Shown: one piece after another, positions 8,878-20,144 of the stretch
How the letters are laid out: each line of letters begins with the position of its first letter
Position numbering within the stretch: position 1 is the first letter of the stretch
From: Nigrospora sphaerica
Lineage: Eukaryota; Ascomycota; Sordariomycetes; Amphisphaeriales; Apiosporaceae
Assembly (NCBI GenBank): GCA_018287875.1
Contig: JAGVVL010000017.1
Span: forward strand, 1,240,001-1,304,000
Direction: 5' to 3'
DNA: 64,000 nt
The notes under the pieces: generated by a model
The model's input: the letters and a program-made list of their open reading frames with translations, nothing else
Databases searched by the model: none
Told to the model about the DNA's origin: nothing
Program-made: the position numbers and the translations under genes

Positions 8878-10749
8878 TCAAGAGTCGCGTGTGCTTACCC
8901 ACTCCCGCACCAGACCCCGATAGTCAGCCAGCGAATACGGTTCCAGCGCCTCCTGAAACCTCGATGGTTTCCTCGCTGCCACCAGCCCCAAGTCCTCCAG
9001 TAGCATATCGCAGTACGGAAGGCTGTCGAAGACCAGGTCTGCACATCGTGCGCCAGCGCCTCCGGCCAGCCTCGGCCGCCGGAGGCGCTCATATTCGGCG
9101 TGGAGCCTTGCCTCGTACTGAAGACGGCGAGAGGGCCGACGGGCGGTGGGAATCCCGTCTTGGAAGAAGGCCGTGATCCACAGAGCCTGGGCCTGGGCCA
9201 ACATGACAGTGTGGATCGACATGTGGAAGCCGATAAGTGCGAGGGTACGGCTCTCCAGAAGTGGCTCGGACGTGGGGACCATGAAGCGATACAGGGGAAG
9301 CATAGAATCTGATGGTCCAGGCGTCTCGTCACTAACAACATTGCCGGCCAGGTTCTGTGGCCACGGGCGCTCTGGCCTGCGCAGCAGGACGGGGCTCTGG
9401 GTTAGCAGCTCCCTGTGGATATCAAGCATCTCTTGGTTATCCCCGATCTCATCGGAACAGGGCTGCCCGACAATCGGCTTGGGCAGGAAGTCAATACCCG
9501 GCGATACCTTCCAGCCGGTGCAGAGGATCAACGTGTCGGCTTTGACATCATTGCCGTCTGACAGCCGCACCGCATCGCCTTGGAGCGACACGACTGTTGC
9601 AACGTGGGGAACTATGCGGCCGTCCCTTACAAGCTGGAACCAGTCGGTCTCGTAATTATGAGTACTCAAAGAGTTGCCCATCCAAAACGTCGATGTCCAC
9701 GGCCGCATCGTGCCCACCCGGACATCACCATCATACCCATTAGCACTGGAGACCTGCCGATCCAGGAAGGCCCAGAAGGCAGAGCACAACCTCCGCCCGA
9801 TACGGGTTCGATGAACAAGCCGGCGCGCCCATCTGCCCACGGACCCGAATGGAGACGGGTCGAACAGGGTGGCCGCCCGGGTGAGCGATAGCCGGGATAG
9901 CGTGGTGTCCACCAGCGGCCAGAGCCGAATGCGCCGCCATACCCAGCTGGGGCCGCCCCCGCATGGGCGCATGACCATGTGAACCCGGGCGCCGGCCTCG
10001 CAGGATGCGTAACAGGCGTCCCAGGCCGACTTGTTGCCGCCTACTACTACGACGGAGCGGGCTGAGGCGAGGGCGGCCGTGTGCTGAGCGAGGTCCCTCG
10101 CGTGGAAGATGGTGCCCCGAAAGGCGTGCTGCCCCGGGAAAGACGGGATGTTGGGGGTCGAGGTCAGCCCCGTGGCGAGGACCAGTCGGGATGCCACGAG
10201 CTGACCACGTTGCTGGCCGGCGTCCGATGTCGCGCAATAGTCGACAAGCCAACCGCAGCCACGGCGTAACGCTGCGGCGACGACTCTCGTCTGGAGCCGG
10301 ATGAGATGTGACAGCTCAAAATGATGGGCGCAGTCGTTGAGATAGCGATGTACGACGGGCCCCGGGATATGCTCTCCGGGCTTCAAGGCGTAGCGGGCCA
10401 GATCCAAGGGGAAGTCGCTGAACTCGTACGACCCCACGACATTGTTCGTCTTCAGGCCGGGGTACAGACGCTCGGCGGCCCAAGTGCCACCAACGGAGTG
10501 GGCGCTGTCCATGAGCACGACGGTCGGCATCGGAACGTGCGGATGCCCGTCGTGAGTGCGACACAGGGGCCCGGATTGTAGCCTGGCGGCCTCGAGGTAC
10601 GTCTTGGCCATGGCCAGGCCGTGCCAACCTATGGGCAAGTAGTCAGCGCGGCGGGGGGTGCCATCCGCCTTGGCTCCGCATGGGCAAGCGGGCGACGACG
10701 AGGTTGCGTACGTACCGGCGCCGACGATAAGCAGATCGACGTGTTCCAT
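8878..10749 (-). CDS. Flavin-containing monooxygenase (FAD/NADPH)
   Basis: Two exons, 10749-10716 and 10628-8878, give 594 residues. The 87-nt intron (10715-10629; GTACGT...CATAG) is a multiple of three and stop-free, so an unspliced reading also looks open; splicing restores the FAD Rossmann motif GAGWHG (residues 10-15), which settles the model. Further marks: GGTW (58-61), FRGTIFHARD (181-190; close to the FMO/Baeyer-Villiger fingerprint FxGxxxH but lacking its final aromatic residue), and an NADPH Rossmann motif GGNKSAWD (208-215). Such enzymes use NADPH and O2 to oxygenate soft nucleophiles or ketones; the substrate is unknown. The gene is transcribed away from the PnbB-like gene across 1.2 kb, so shared control is possible. 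No transmembrane anchor is evident. Confidence 0.88.
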   Translation of the reverse strand: MEHVDLLIVGAGTYATSSSPACPCGAKADGTPRRADYLPIGWHGLAMAKTYLEAARLQSGPLCRTHDGHPHVPMPTVVLMDSAHSVGGTWAAERLYPGLKTNNVVGSYEFSDFPLDLARYALKPGEHIPGPVVHRYLNDCAHHFELSHLIRLQTRVVAAALRRGCGWLVDYCATSDAGQQRGQLVASRLVLATGLTSTPNIPSFPGQHAFRGTIFHARDLAQHTAALASARSVVVVGGNKSAWDACYASCEAGARVHMVMRPCGGGPSWVWRRIRLWPLVDTTLSRLSLTRAATLFDPSPFGSVGRWARRLVHRTRIGRRLCSAFWAFLDRQVSSANGYDGDVRVGTMRPWTSTFWMGNSLSTHNYETDWFQLVRDGRIVPHVATVVSLQGDAVRLSDGNDVKADTLILCTGWKVSPGIDFLPKPIVGQPCSDEIGDNQEMLDIHRELLTQSPVLLRRPERPWPQNLAGNVVSDETPGPSDSMLPLYRFMVPTSEPLLESRTLALIGFHMSIHTVMLAQAQALWITAFFQDGIPTARRPSRRLQYEARLHAEYERLRRPRLAGGAGARCADLVFDSLPYCDMLLEDLGLVAARKPSRFQEALEPYSLADYRGLVREWVSTRDS

Positions 10750-11957
10750 CCTTTTGCTTCCGGGGCGGACGAGGATGGATGTGGGCGAGGACGGGCACGA
10801 CGGACCACGGCTGGCCCAGTCCGCGCTCGAGGGGCGAGGCCTGGAGGCTGGCGGGACGCGAGGCGGAGGCGTAGACTATAGCCCGGGTCCTAGGCCGAGA
10901 CCGAAGCGGCAGCGCATCGTTGGCAATGGGATGGTGGGCGCGAGATGGTTAAACGATGCGTCACGTCGTACCGACAGGCGGCGTACAAAAAGGTACCTTG
11001 GGCATGGATGCCCGAGTGCGATTCTAGGGTGGGCGGGAAGAACAGAAACCCATAGCGTCGCGTGGCCGTAGGGGGGAGTCCAGATAACGTGCCTAGCATC
11101 CATATGGATGGGTAGAGCTGACTCGCATCCCTACTCACCATCTGGATCTTGGAGGCATTGGGGTTGCTGTCCTTTAGCGCTGACCGATTTCGTGGGTGGT
11201 AGGCTTGGGTGGGTTGGTTGCAACCTACACGGTACCCTAACCCAAAGGGCAGTCGGTACCCCGTTAGACACGGGCTCGGCAGGCTGTGCAGGCTCCGGCC
11301 GAGGTCGCGGTAGAGGCGGCCAACAGCCCAGGGAAGCCTGACGTGGTTGCAAGTACGGGCCACGACATTCATTGTCCCCGCCTGTTTCGCTCGGGCCGAA
11401 AGACCGACGGCGGCCGAGGATTACTGAACTCGTCCCGGACTGGCCACTGGGAAGCTCTGCTGGCGCCGGGCCGACGCCGACGAAAGCAACGTCGTTTTGC
11501 GGGGTTCGTCGCTGGTTAAGGTTGCTGCCGCCCACTGTCAGCCGCGTCCCATGGCAGCATGGATCACTGCTCCTCCCATCCCGGATACGGAAACCCATGC
11601 GTCTTTTGCGTGCCATGGGATCCATAATGAGATCGCGATGGGATCCATCCGTTCCACCTTCCCCGCGGGGCCTCTGGAGGTATTATCCACCTTCAGCACT
11701 TGTAGCCCGTGGGGAAGGCGGCGTTCGGTAGCTAAGTTGAGCACATAAAGTCGTAGCAGAGCACGCCACCGCCGGGTTCCCTCGACAATGACTCAAACCG
11801 CCACGCTGCTCGACTTATCACCAGCCTCGAATCTGTCCACCATTCTTCATACATCACACATACCCCGCCCGGTAGGCGTGGCGCCCCGCTGTTCCCATCT
11901 CCGCCGAGCCCCGTTCTATCACAACAAGACGCCCCGCTGCCTCGCCATCCGGCCGCC
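10750..11957. other. Divergent promoter region between FMO and PnbB-like gene
   Basis: 1.2 kb upstream of both flanking genes. Frames present are short and mutually overlapping. I see no firm regulatory motif; it is the place to look for shared control elements. Confidence 0.5.
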
Positions 11958-12646
11958 ATGGACAATACCCCAGAACAGCCCGGCCAGTCGGCCGTCGTGG
12001 ACCTGAGCCAGCATCCCACGGCTCAGGAGTTCGTCCGGCGGTGCGGCGACTTCTTTGACCAGATCGAGGACCTGTGAGCCGCTCCTCTCCCTGTCTCCCA
12101 CCCGGCCCCCCCCCCCGGGTTTCCTCAATTGCTTTCCTCTGCCTCGCGCTCACCTCCCCCGCTTCGCGCCTCAGCACGCCCGGCAAGGACCTGGAGGCCC
12201 GACTCAACCGCGAGCACGGTCCGGGCACGCCCATCTACGAGGACTTGTGCCGGTACATCCGCCTGGGCCTGGACGAGGGCTGGGTGGCGTCGCTGGAAAT
12301 CGACGGGCCGCGGTATCGCCGGGGCAAGGTAGCCCTGCCGTCGGCCGCCACGCGCTTCTTCAGCATCACAACCGTGTACATGGACAGCGGCGGTCCCGAG
12401 AAGGAGTTTGCTGGCCAGTACCACCAGCACCCCTACGGCGAGATCAACTGTGTGGTGGCCCTCGATCCCGGTGCCCAGCTGCAGGGGATGCAGGGTTGGC
12501 AGGGCCCTGGTTGGACCTCACCCGGCCCCGGCACCCACCACTACCCCCGTGCCCGCGGCGGCCGCGTCGTCGCCCTCTTCTTCCTACCAGCCGGTCGCAT
12601 CTCCTACAAGGCCACCCCCGATATGCCCCAGCCGCTGGCCGTGTGA
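11958..12646 (+). CDS. DUF4863 / PnbB-like (4-hydroxylaminobenzoate lyase family) protein
   Basis: Exons 11958-12073 and 12175-12646 give 195 residues; the intron (GTGAGC...CTCAG, 101 nt) leaves phase 2 and restores a continuous protein. The ATG sits in a good context (GCCGCCATGG). Marks of the family: a His/Glu-rich cluster HQHPYGE (122-128), GMQGWQGPGW (143-152), GTHHYP (158-163) and LFFLPAGRISY (173-183). PF16155 is named after bacterial PnbB, which converts 4-hydroxylaminobenzoate to protocatechuate and ammonia; fungal members are of unknown activity. Length matches the family. Its divergent neighbour is a flavin monooxygenase, so a role in aromatic or nitro/hydroxylamino compound turnover is a reasonable but untested inference. 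It lacks a signal peptide and is probably cytosolic. Confidence 0.82.
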
Positions 12647-15600
12647 CGAGCCCCTGGCGTGAAGGTCGCTACCTCGGCACCGGATTGAGGCGGGAACCAG
12701 TTCGAACTCAAGGTAGGAGAAGCAGCAGCAGCACCAGCAAATGGATCCTCGGCCCGATATGTGCAAGAATCGGCCCGAGATCCAGGTATCGAATCAAAGA
12801 GAAGACACAGCAGCAAGTCTTGGCTTGGCTTGCTTCTCGTCTTGGGCGGTGTTGTGCAGGGAGTGGGAAGAAAGAACTGCCGCGCGAACCCTATCTTAGA
12901 TGAAGATGAATGATCGAATCAGTCAACCCCCCCCCCCCCCCCCGTGTGCAATAACGCGGTTCTTCAGAGGAAGCGGAGGACAGGACTGCTTTGATTCTAT
13001 ACTCTTGTCCCCATGGTTTGACTGCTGGCTGGCATGGGCGTGTCGCGAAGCTGAGGCCGGGACTGGTCTCACCCTGATTTCGCGTGGCGTCCAAGAAGTG
13101 CCGTCGAGGAAAATCCCAATGACCGTTCCAAGTCGGAGAATGCGAAAATTCCGAACATGGACCAGCAGAGCTCGAAGGCGGTGGCTAGCAAGGCCCAAGA
13201 CACCCACGACTCTACCGCAATTCTGGGCCAGATCAACCAAGCACAAATCTTCAGCGTAGCTTTCAGCCACAGTCAGGTGCCAGGCGATGAGCTCAGAGAG
13301 TCGGAATTCTATAGGGAAGCCTCGGTTGCCTCGCGGTGCGTTCTGGATCGGGGTCCTGCAATAGGTTCTCAACCCCAGGGACAATGGGAGTGACCCTCCG
13401 TACTTTAGGTCAGTACCTAGCCATGTGCAGATTTGCGTCACGAGAGACTTCCAAAAGCAGAGGAAAGCACCTAATATCCAAGTGTTATCCAGGCGGACCA
13501 CCGAAACTGCGCAATTACTCCCCCGGCTTGCCCTGGCCTCTAGCATGCGCCTTGGAATGGCCGCTGGAGTCCCAAGGATGCCCACAATCGGCAGAAGAGG
13601 GTGGCAACACTATCCAGTGACTTCAATCTCAGGCAAAGATGCCGCCGTGATGGCCCTGGTGACCAGGGTAGGCTTGTTCGGGGCCATGGATCGCCTCGCT
13701 GGAGAGGTGAGGTAGGTATGTAAGCACTTAAGGCACCAGAGCGCGCGAGGTGGGCTACCTGACTAAACGAACTGTCCAACTGTCTTTCCATCCAGAGGCG
13801 ACCATGAGACTAGGATTTGTCCGTAAGACCCATCGCGAAGCAATGCCACATCCTTGGCCTTGTTGCGGATTGGTCCTTCGGAAGGCAGACACTGTGATCG
13901 GAGTTTTGACGAGAGGTACCCATCTGTTTCCCGCACCTCAGCATCCCCGTTCCGGGATCCGAGCCTCTTTGATTCTACTTGGCACGTGTTCGAGGCAAAA
14001 ATGCCAAGAAATACCCCTACTGGCGGCTTGTCTTGCCATTTCCGCCATTGCTCGCGATTGCGGCGCCCCCGCGGTCCTGGGAGGGCATCTCTCCGAACCC
14101 CAACCCGCTTGGGCCCGTGTGATGGAGTGGTCCCCGTGGACTTGGCAGGAATTGGGGTCTAGATCTGTCGGTGGCGTGACTGGGCGAGAAAAGAAGCGCC
14201 CGAGGACCAGTCTGGTTCCAAGTACGATCCCGTCGCCAGGACAAGCGGGCCGCATGTTGCAAAAAAAAAAAAAAAAAGCCGGCAAGACGGCCGCACGTAA
14301 AAAGCACCAGGCCTCCCGGGTGGGCTCTCGGAGCCCTGCGCCGGAGAGGGAGGATGGGGTAAGGAGAAACAGGCCACTTGTTGCAGCTAGTTCTAGACGG
14401 CACGGCGGGTAGTGTGATGGCTCGCTTGTGGCAGCCCCAGCTGCAACGAGAAGGTCGCCATTGGCACGATTGGACAGGCCTGTGACGGAGTGGACATGGA
14501 GCGACGAAGAATTTCAACACGGTTCGACGCTGTATAGGCCCGTGCAAGCGACGTGGTTTGAAGCCGCGAGGTTATTCTTGGGTCAGGGGCTGGAATCCAG
14601 AGCATGGGCGGGCGCGTCGGTTGGCCCTCTCGCGGCCACACGTCGGGCCGGGAACTCCACGTTCGGCCCCAAGTCTACGGAAGAATTCAGGGCCACCTGA
14701 ACGCGCTAGAACCGTTCAAGCCCATGCAGGGCTTCTCTTGAGACTCGTGCTAGAGAAGCGACCCTGTCCGTTTATCCCGCCAGAGTGTGGGCGTGCTGGG
14801 AGGGGGGGGGGCGTTTTGGTTCTCGCCACACGATGGACTCTGGACAGACCTGCACACCTCATAATAGGCTGGTTCGGCCGGCGAATCATGCCATGCCCCC
14901 GAATCCCTCATGCCGCAGGGAAAACAGGGCAAGCCGGTTGGACCAGAGGTGTCTTGTTTGTGTTCTGAGCTGGTTGCTCGCCCCCTAGGCGCCCCCAAAC
15001 GAGGCAACCCCAGCCATTTTGCCGCGAAGCGAGCCAATGGGTTGCATGTCGATCTGACCACGATATTTCTGGACCCGGCACCGCGGTTCAACTATTGTCG
15101 GCGTGCATGGCGCGGGCATGTTGGACCGGACTGGACTCCTAGCCTTGCCTGGGCTGGATGGGCCGCGTGCCGCATATGGATTGGAAAGGGGTCGCCGCGG
15201 AGCCGAGCGCTGCAGCGGCCGTATTTCACGAGGCCGCACGTGCGGGCTGGTTGTATGTAGTACATACACAGTATCTTGTGGACGCACGGTAGGAGTGAAG
15301 CATCTCATGCCGAGGGTGGCAGCCGTGCAGAGTGATGTTGGCTGCAGGTACTCCGAGGCTGGTCGCCTCACCCTGAATGTGATCCTCCCTCTGCCGCCAC
15401 ATGTGCAGCTTGCGATGCTCCCGGCTCCTCTGTCTCCTCGGCCCTACATCTCCGGCAAAAGGCCTCCAGGCACGGCCAACATGGGCGACATGGATTTTGA
15501 CTCCCGGGCCGTGATTACCAGGGGGAGGATACCTAGGTACTTGGGCACTCGGTAAAATCCCTACTTGGCGACAAGCACAGCCGAGGGCTCCCATTCCCAC

Positions 15601-17628
15601 CTGCTCATCGCGTCGCGCTGACCGACTAACAAGCTTTTCCAGGCGGCCTTGGGTATGCAGGTAAAGGACTCAACCCTATCCAGGGCCATGCTGCGCGCAT
15701 GGGGCGCCGAGCCCGTCCACGGCGGTTACTGAGGTATCCAGAACAGATGCAGGTAAGGTAGAGAGCGCTAGGACCAGTAAGCCGACCGTTTGGGTGCTTG
15801 CTGGGTGGATCGAGGTCAGTCACGCTGGCCTCCAATCCAGCTTCGGGGGACGCACCACGGGTGGTCTGCTGGTTGAGATTCAAGCAAGCGGAACAGCACG
15901 CACTGTGCGCCACTGGTAAGGACCCAAGTGCATTGCGTACATACTTAACTAGCCGGGTCTGCTTTGGCTGATGGGGGACATGGCGAAGAGGCCCTTGGGC
16001 GCGGTACCATCATCTCATCTGTAGTCGGAGGGCGATGCTGGGCCTCGATTGACGGGCACGACGGGAGAATCGTGCGAGGGAGGATGGGGAAAGGAGGAAT
16101 CCCCACCTCTCCGCGTTTCCCTCATCTGAGCCACCAAACACGTGTGTGGGTGTGTGAGTACTAAGTACTGTGGGAAGGGGGGCATCCTGGATGGGATCGA
16201 TGGGTCTGAACAACGGCCCCAGGTTCTACTTCCGGGATTCCAAGTCTGTCCGCCCGCCCACCCGCCCCTCCAGCACTCAACTTCGCACAAAGACGACAAG
16301 GGGGTCCATCCCGTGGCCATCTAGCGCCCGTTTCTTCATTCTAACCGGCGTGATGCCATTGGCGCTTTTGCATTGTCCCCGAATTAACCGGCCTCTTTAG
16401 CCGGGCCTTCCCCCCGCCGGCGGTAGCCATGCGCCAAGGTTGTTAAGGGACGGGGGGGACCCCGACAAGCGCGGCCTGCGAGAGTGGCAGGCACGATAGA
16501 GAGTCCAGCAAGGAAGCCAGCCAAGGCCAGCCCTGCCAGCCAAACAGAGGTAGGTACTTGGGTACATTCTCGGCAGCCCTCTTGCTCTCTCGGCATATTC
16601 TCCTTGCGCATCTGCCCTCATCCCGTCAACACAGTCACTCACTGTTGCTGACCCCGGGACTCCAGTCGCGAGCCGCATCAGAAAAAGCGAGGTCGGCAAA
16701 ATACCCTTGGTCGCGACGGGGCCCCCCGCCACCGAGTTTGCGAGTGCTGGCGACTCCCGACCGGAAAGAAGCCCGAGACGGATGGATGTTGCGAGAACCT
16801 GGCCCAGCTCGTCCGCCCGCCAGCCCTGCAAGCGAGGGAAAGAGAGAGGGAAGGTCATCCTCCCCAGCCTCAATGCCAGTTTCCTAAGAGGCCCGCTGGG
16901 TTGGCACACGGACGCACGGCCACCGTCTATAGTACGGGGGCGGCATGGCCAGTTCTCATACGACCAGACGCCCACACGTGCCCTTAGCTAAGCGTGTCCA
17001 CCCCCGGCGTGCCACGACGTTAGGCTAAGCGGGCCGGTTTCCCTCCCCACGAACGCGGTGAGCCGGCCTGGGGATCGGCGGCGCCCAGTGAAACTAACGT
17101 GCTGGCAAAGCATCCCGACACCAGCCAGCACGGAAGGGCAGCTTGAATGTGGTTGCCCACCCTACATCCAGCCTGACAGGAGCCCGGTCCGGCCGTTGCC
17201 CGTTTCCTGCTGTTTTCTCGTTTGACCGGCGGATCCAAGCTCTGCCCGTCCGCTTGCTGGGGGAGGGTCCATGGCCGACGGTCTAGACTTGGAACAGTGG
17301 CGCCTCTGGTTGGCTCGACCTTCGCTCTATTCAGCTGGTCCCCCCTGTCACCCCCCCGGGCCACCTCCAGATTAATCCCCCGCCCCAGCTGCAACTGCGT
17401 GGGCCGACGCATTGTAACCGGGGTTGTATACCCGGGGGGGGATAGATATTTGAGTCCATGACCTCCCCAGTTTCCAACATCTTCTCCCCCCTTGGAGTCT
17501 GTATCCGAGTTCCAGCATCTCGATAGAGTGGTCTCGTGCCCCTCTGACTTGGAACAAGCCCATCCCTCTTCCTCTCAGTACGGTCAGGACGCCGACTCGG
17601 CCGTCTCCCCTTTCCCCGGGTCGATACA
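12647..17628. other. 5-kb intergenic region, no supported gene
   Basis: Open frames are numerous because of the base composition but overlap each other and show no domain. The 220-codon minus frame at 12923-13585 ends in a Gly run made by a poly-C tract and looks accidental. The region carries a 17-base C run (12927-12943), a 17-base A run (14261-14277) and several TAGGTAC-type motifs (for example near 15532 and 16552). An unrecognised non-coding RNA or lineage-specific gene cannot be excluded. Confidence 0.5.
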
Positions 17629-19497
17629 ATGGTCGCCATCGCAGCTCCCAATGTAGGGGCCAGGAGCGGTGCCACCGCTGAAGAGGTCATCCTCGCCCAA
17701 CGCGAGGCCCCCGAATTTGAGCGAGTCCAATGGACCAAGGAGCCCCATCTGCGCAAGCTCTACGCCTGCTGCATGGTGCTGATGCTCGCTTCTGCCACCA
17801 CCGGTTATGATGGGTAAGAGACAGAATTTCCCTGCCGACGAGAAGCCATGTGCCTGACTGACCTGGGGCCTCCTCCAACCAGCTCCCTCATCAACGTCTG
17901 TCAAATGATTGATCTCTGGAAAGAGTACTTCCCCGAGGTCGCCGACACCAATAAGCTGGGTCTGCTCGTGAACATGATGAACATTGGCTCCATTGTCAGT
18001 TTCTTCATCACGCCTTTCGTGGCCGACCACTTTGGCCGGAGGACGGCCATCATTACCGGCTGTCTCTTTATGTGCCTTGGTGGCTGCCTGTCGGCATTCG
18101 CCAACAGCTTCGGTCGTAAGTTGCCACCGACTTCTCCCCCTTTCACTGAAACTTGACTCACCAAAAGCTCGCAGTCTTCATCGCCGGTCGATTCCTGCTT
18201 GGCTTCGGAAACAGTTTCGCCCAGATGGCCTCGCCCCTGCTCCTGACCGAGATCTGCCACCCGCAGCACCGTGGTCCCCTGACGGCCGTCTACAACTGCT
18301 TGTGGAACGCCGGCTCTCTGATCGTTAACTGCATTGGCTGGGGCACTGCCTCGGTCCCCAACCACTGGTCGTGGCGGTCCATCACCTTCATCCAGATCGT
18401 CCCTTCGGTCATCCAGCTCGCCTTCATCTACTGGATTCCCGAGTCGCCCCGTTACCTCATCTCAAAGGACCGCAACGAAGAGGCCCTCGCCATGCTGTCC
18501 AAGTATCACGCTGGCGGCGATGTCCATAACTCCACCGTTCAGTTCGAGTACCGTGAGATCAAGGAGGTTATGCGCATCGAAAAGGAAGCCCAGAATTCCA
18601 GCGGCTACGCCGACTTCCTCAAGACCAAGGGGAACCGCTGGAGACTGGCCATCCTCATCTCGCTCGGTGTCATCTCCCAGTACAGTGGAAACGCATTGTT
18701 CTCCAACTACATGGATCACATTTACCAGGGCGCTGGCATCAAGAGCCAGAACGAGAAGCTCGGCGTAAGCCCCCCTTCCCCCTTTTCTTGCTCCTGTCCC
18801 GCAGCTGACTGACCGCCTGCAAATAGATCTCGACGGGCAAGACTATTCTGGATCTCGGTGTGACCATCTGGGCCGCCATGTCGGTTGACAAGTACGGACG
18901 TCGGCCGCTGTTCCTCATCTCGGCCGGTGGCATGTGCATGTCCTTCGTGATCTGGACTATCATCGGTGCCGTCTACGAGAACTCGAACAACACCAACTAC
19001 GGTGCAGGCATTGCCCAACTGCCCTTCATCTGGCTCTTTGGAATCTTCTACGATATTGGCTTCTCGGGTCTGCTTATCGCATACGCCCTCGAGATCCTCC
19101 CCTTCAAGCTGCGTGCCAAAGGCATGATGATCATGAACATCGTTGTTCAGGCCATCCTCGCCCTCGGCAACCAGACTAACCTGCTCGCCTGGGAGCGCCT
19201 GCCCCACCACTGGAACTTCATGCTGTTCTACGCTGTACGTGCTCTTGTCTCTCTCTACCCTTGCCGCGCCAAACTAACACGTACGACCAGCTGTGGGACT
19301 TCTGCGAGTTTGTCTTCGTCTACTTCTTCTACGTCGAGACCAAGGGCCCGACCCTGGAGGAGATCGCTCGCATCTTCGACGGCGAAGAGGCCGTTGCCAA
19401 CCTGTCCCTGCAACAGGTCGAGAAAGAGGTGCAGACGCAGGTGCACGAGGAGGAGATTATCGAGAAGGACATGCAGACCCACAAGTCGGGCATCTGA
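17629..19497 (+). CDS. MFS sugar transporter (lactose-permease/hexose-transporter type)
   Basis: Five exons: 17629-17813, 17883-18115, 18175-18764, 18827-19234 and 19291-19497. The four introns are 56-69 nt, with GTAAGA, GTAAGT, GTAAGC and GTACGT donors and consistent phases. The product has 540 residues, usual for the sugar porter family (12 helices). Signature motifs: DHFGRR (110-115) after helix 2, TEICHPQHRG (164-173) in the place of the PxxxxE..P..RG motif, PESPRYL (228-234) after helix 6, DKYGRR in the central repeat, and VETKGPTLEEI near the end. It should sit in the plasma membrane and import a sugar by proton symport. The next gene, a convergent beta-mannosidase, and the broken transporter beyond it suggest that a beta-mannoside or similar oligosaccharide is the substrate; this is inference. 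Confidence 0.9.
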
Positions 19498-20144
19498 GCC
19501 ATGTCCTCCCTCGACTGCGTCACATCCGTCGGCCGGCTTGTTTATTGTCTTGCTGGCCTGCTCGCTATATACCCCTCCCCTCGGCTTCTCTTTTATCGAA
19601 GCTGGTCTCGTGCCCGGCCTTTCCCTTTTTCCTCGCAACGCAGCGTCCCCGGGAGGATACTATCTATGCATACGTAACGAGGTGGATCGATCGAGGAGCC
19701 CTGCTATGATGCCTTAACGTACACTCTCGGTGCTATACACACTTGGCTAATAAAGTTTGACGAACGCGACCCACCTCTTGCATCCTCTTGTCTGCTTGCC
19801 CTGCCCCTAACCACCCCTAGCGGAGTTGCGTGAAGTCGTGAATGCAAGGGGTTACTTCGTTCGGAGGGGCTTTGGGTTCTACACGGCACCCCTCACGTAT
19901 ACTGAGTGGGATATACAGACGCAGCTTAGAGAGGCGCATTATAGTGCAAAGATGGCCAAGCCGTCGATTTAAGGATCGAGAAGCGCAGGGGTGCCGAGGG
20001 TGCCCGAGACAGCACGAGCCGCTTCTATCAGCCACTTCGGCAGCACACTTCGATGCGAACCTATGTATCTATAATGGAAATCCTTGCATGGACTCGGAAG
20101 CTGGGCATAGGCCGAATGGGTCGACACGCCGTCACGCCGCCCTT
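19498..20144. other. Convergent 3' intergenic region
   Basis: About 650 bp between the stop codons of the transporter (+) and beta-mannosidase (-). No gene is seen; a plausible polyadenylation hexamer variant, AATAAA, lies at 19749-19754. Confidence 0.55.

Noticed and set aside
12923..13585. 220-codon minus-strand frame
   Set aside because: No recognisable domain and its C-terminal Gly run is just the poly-C tract; likely chance.
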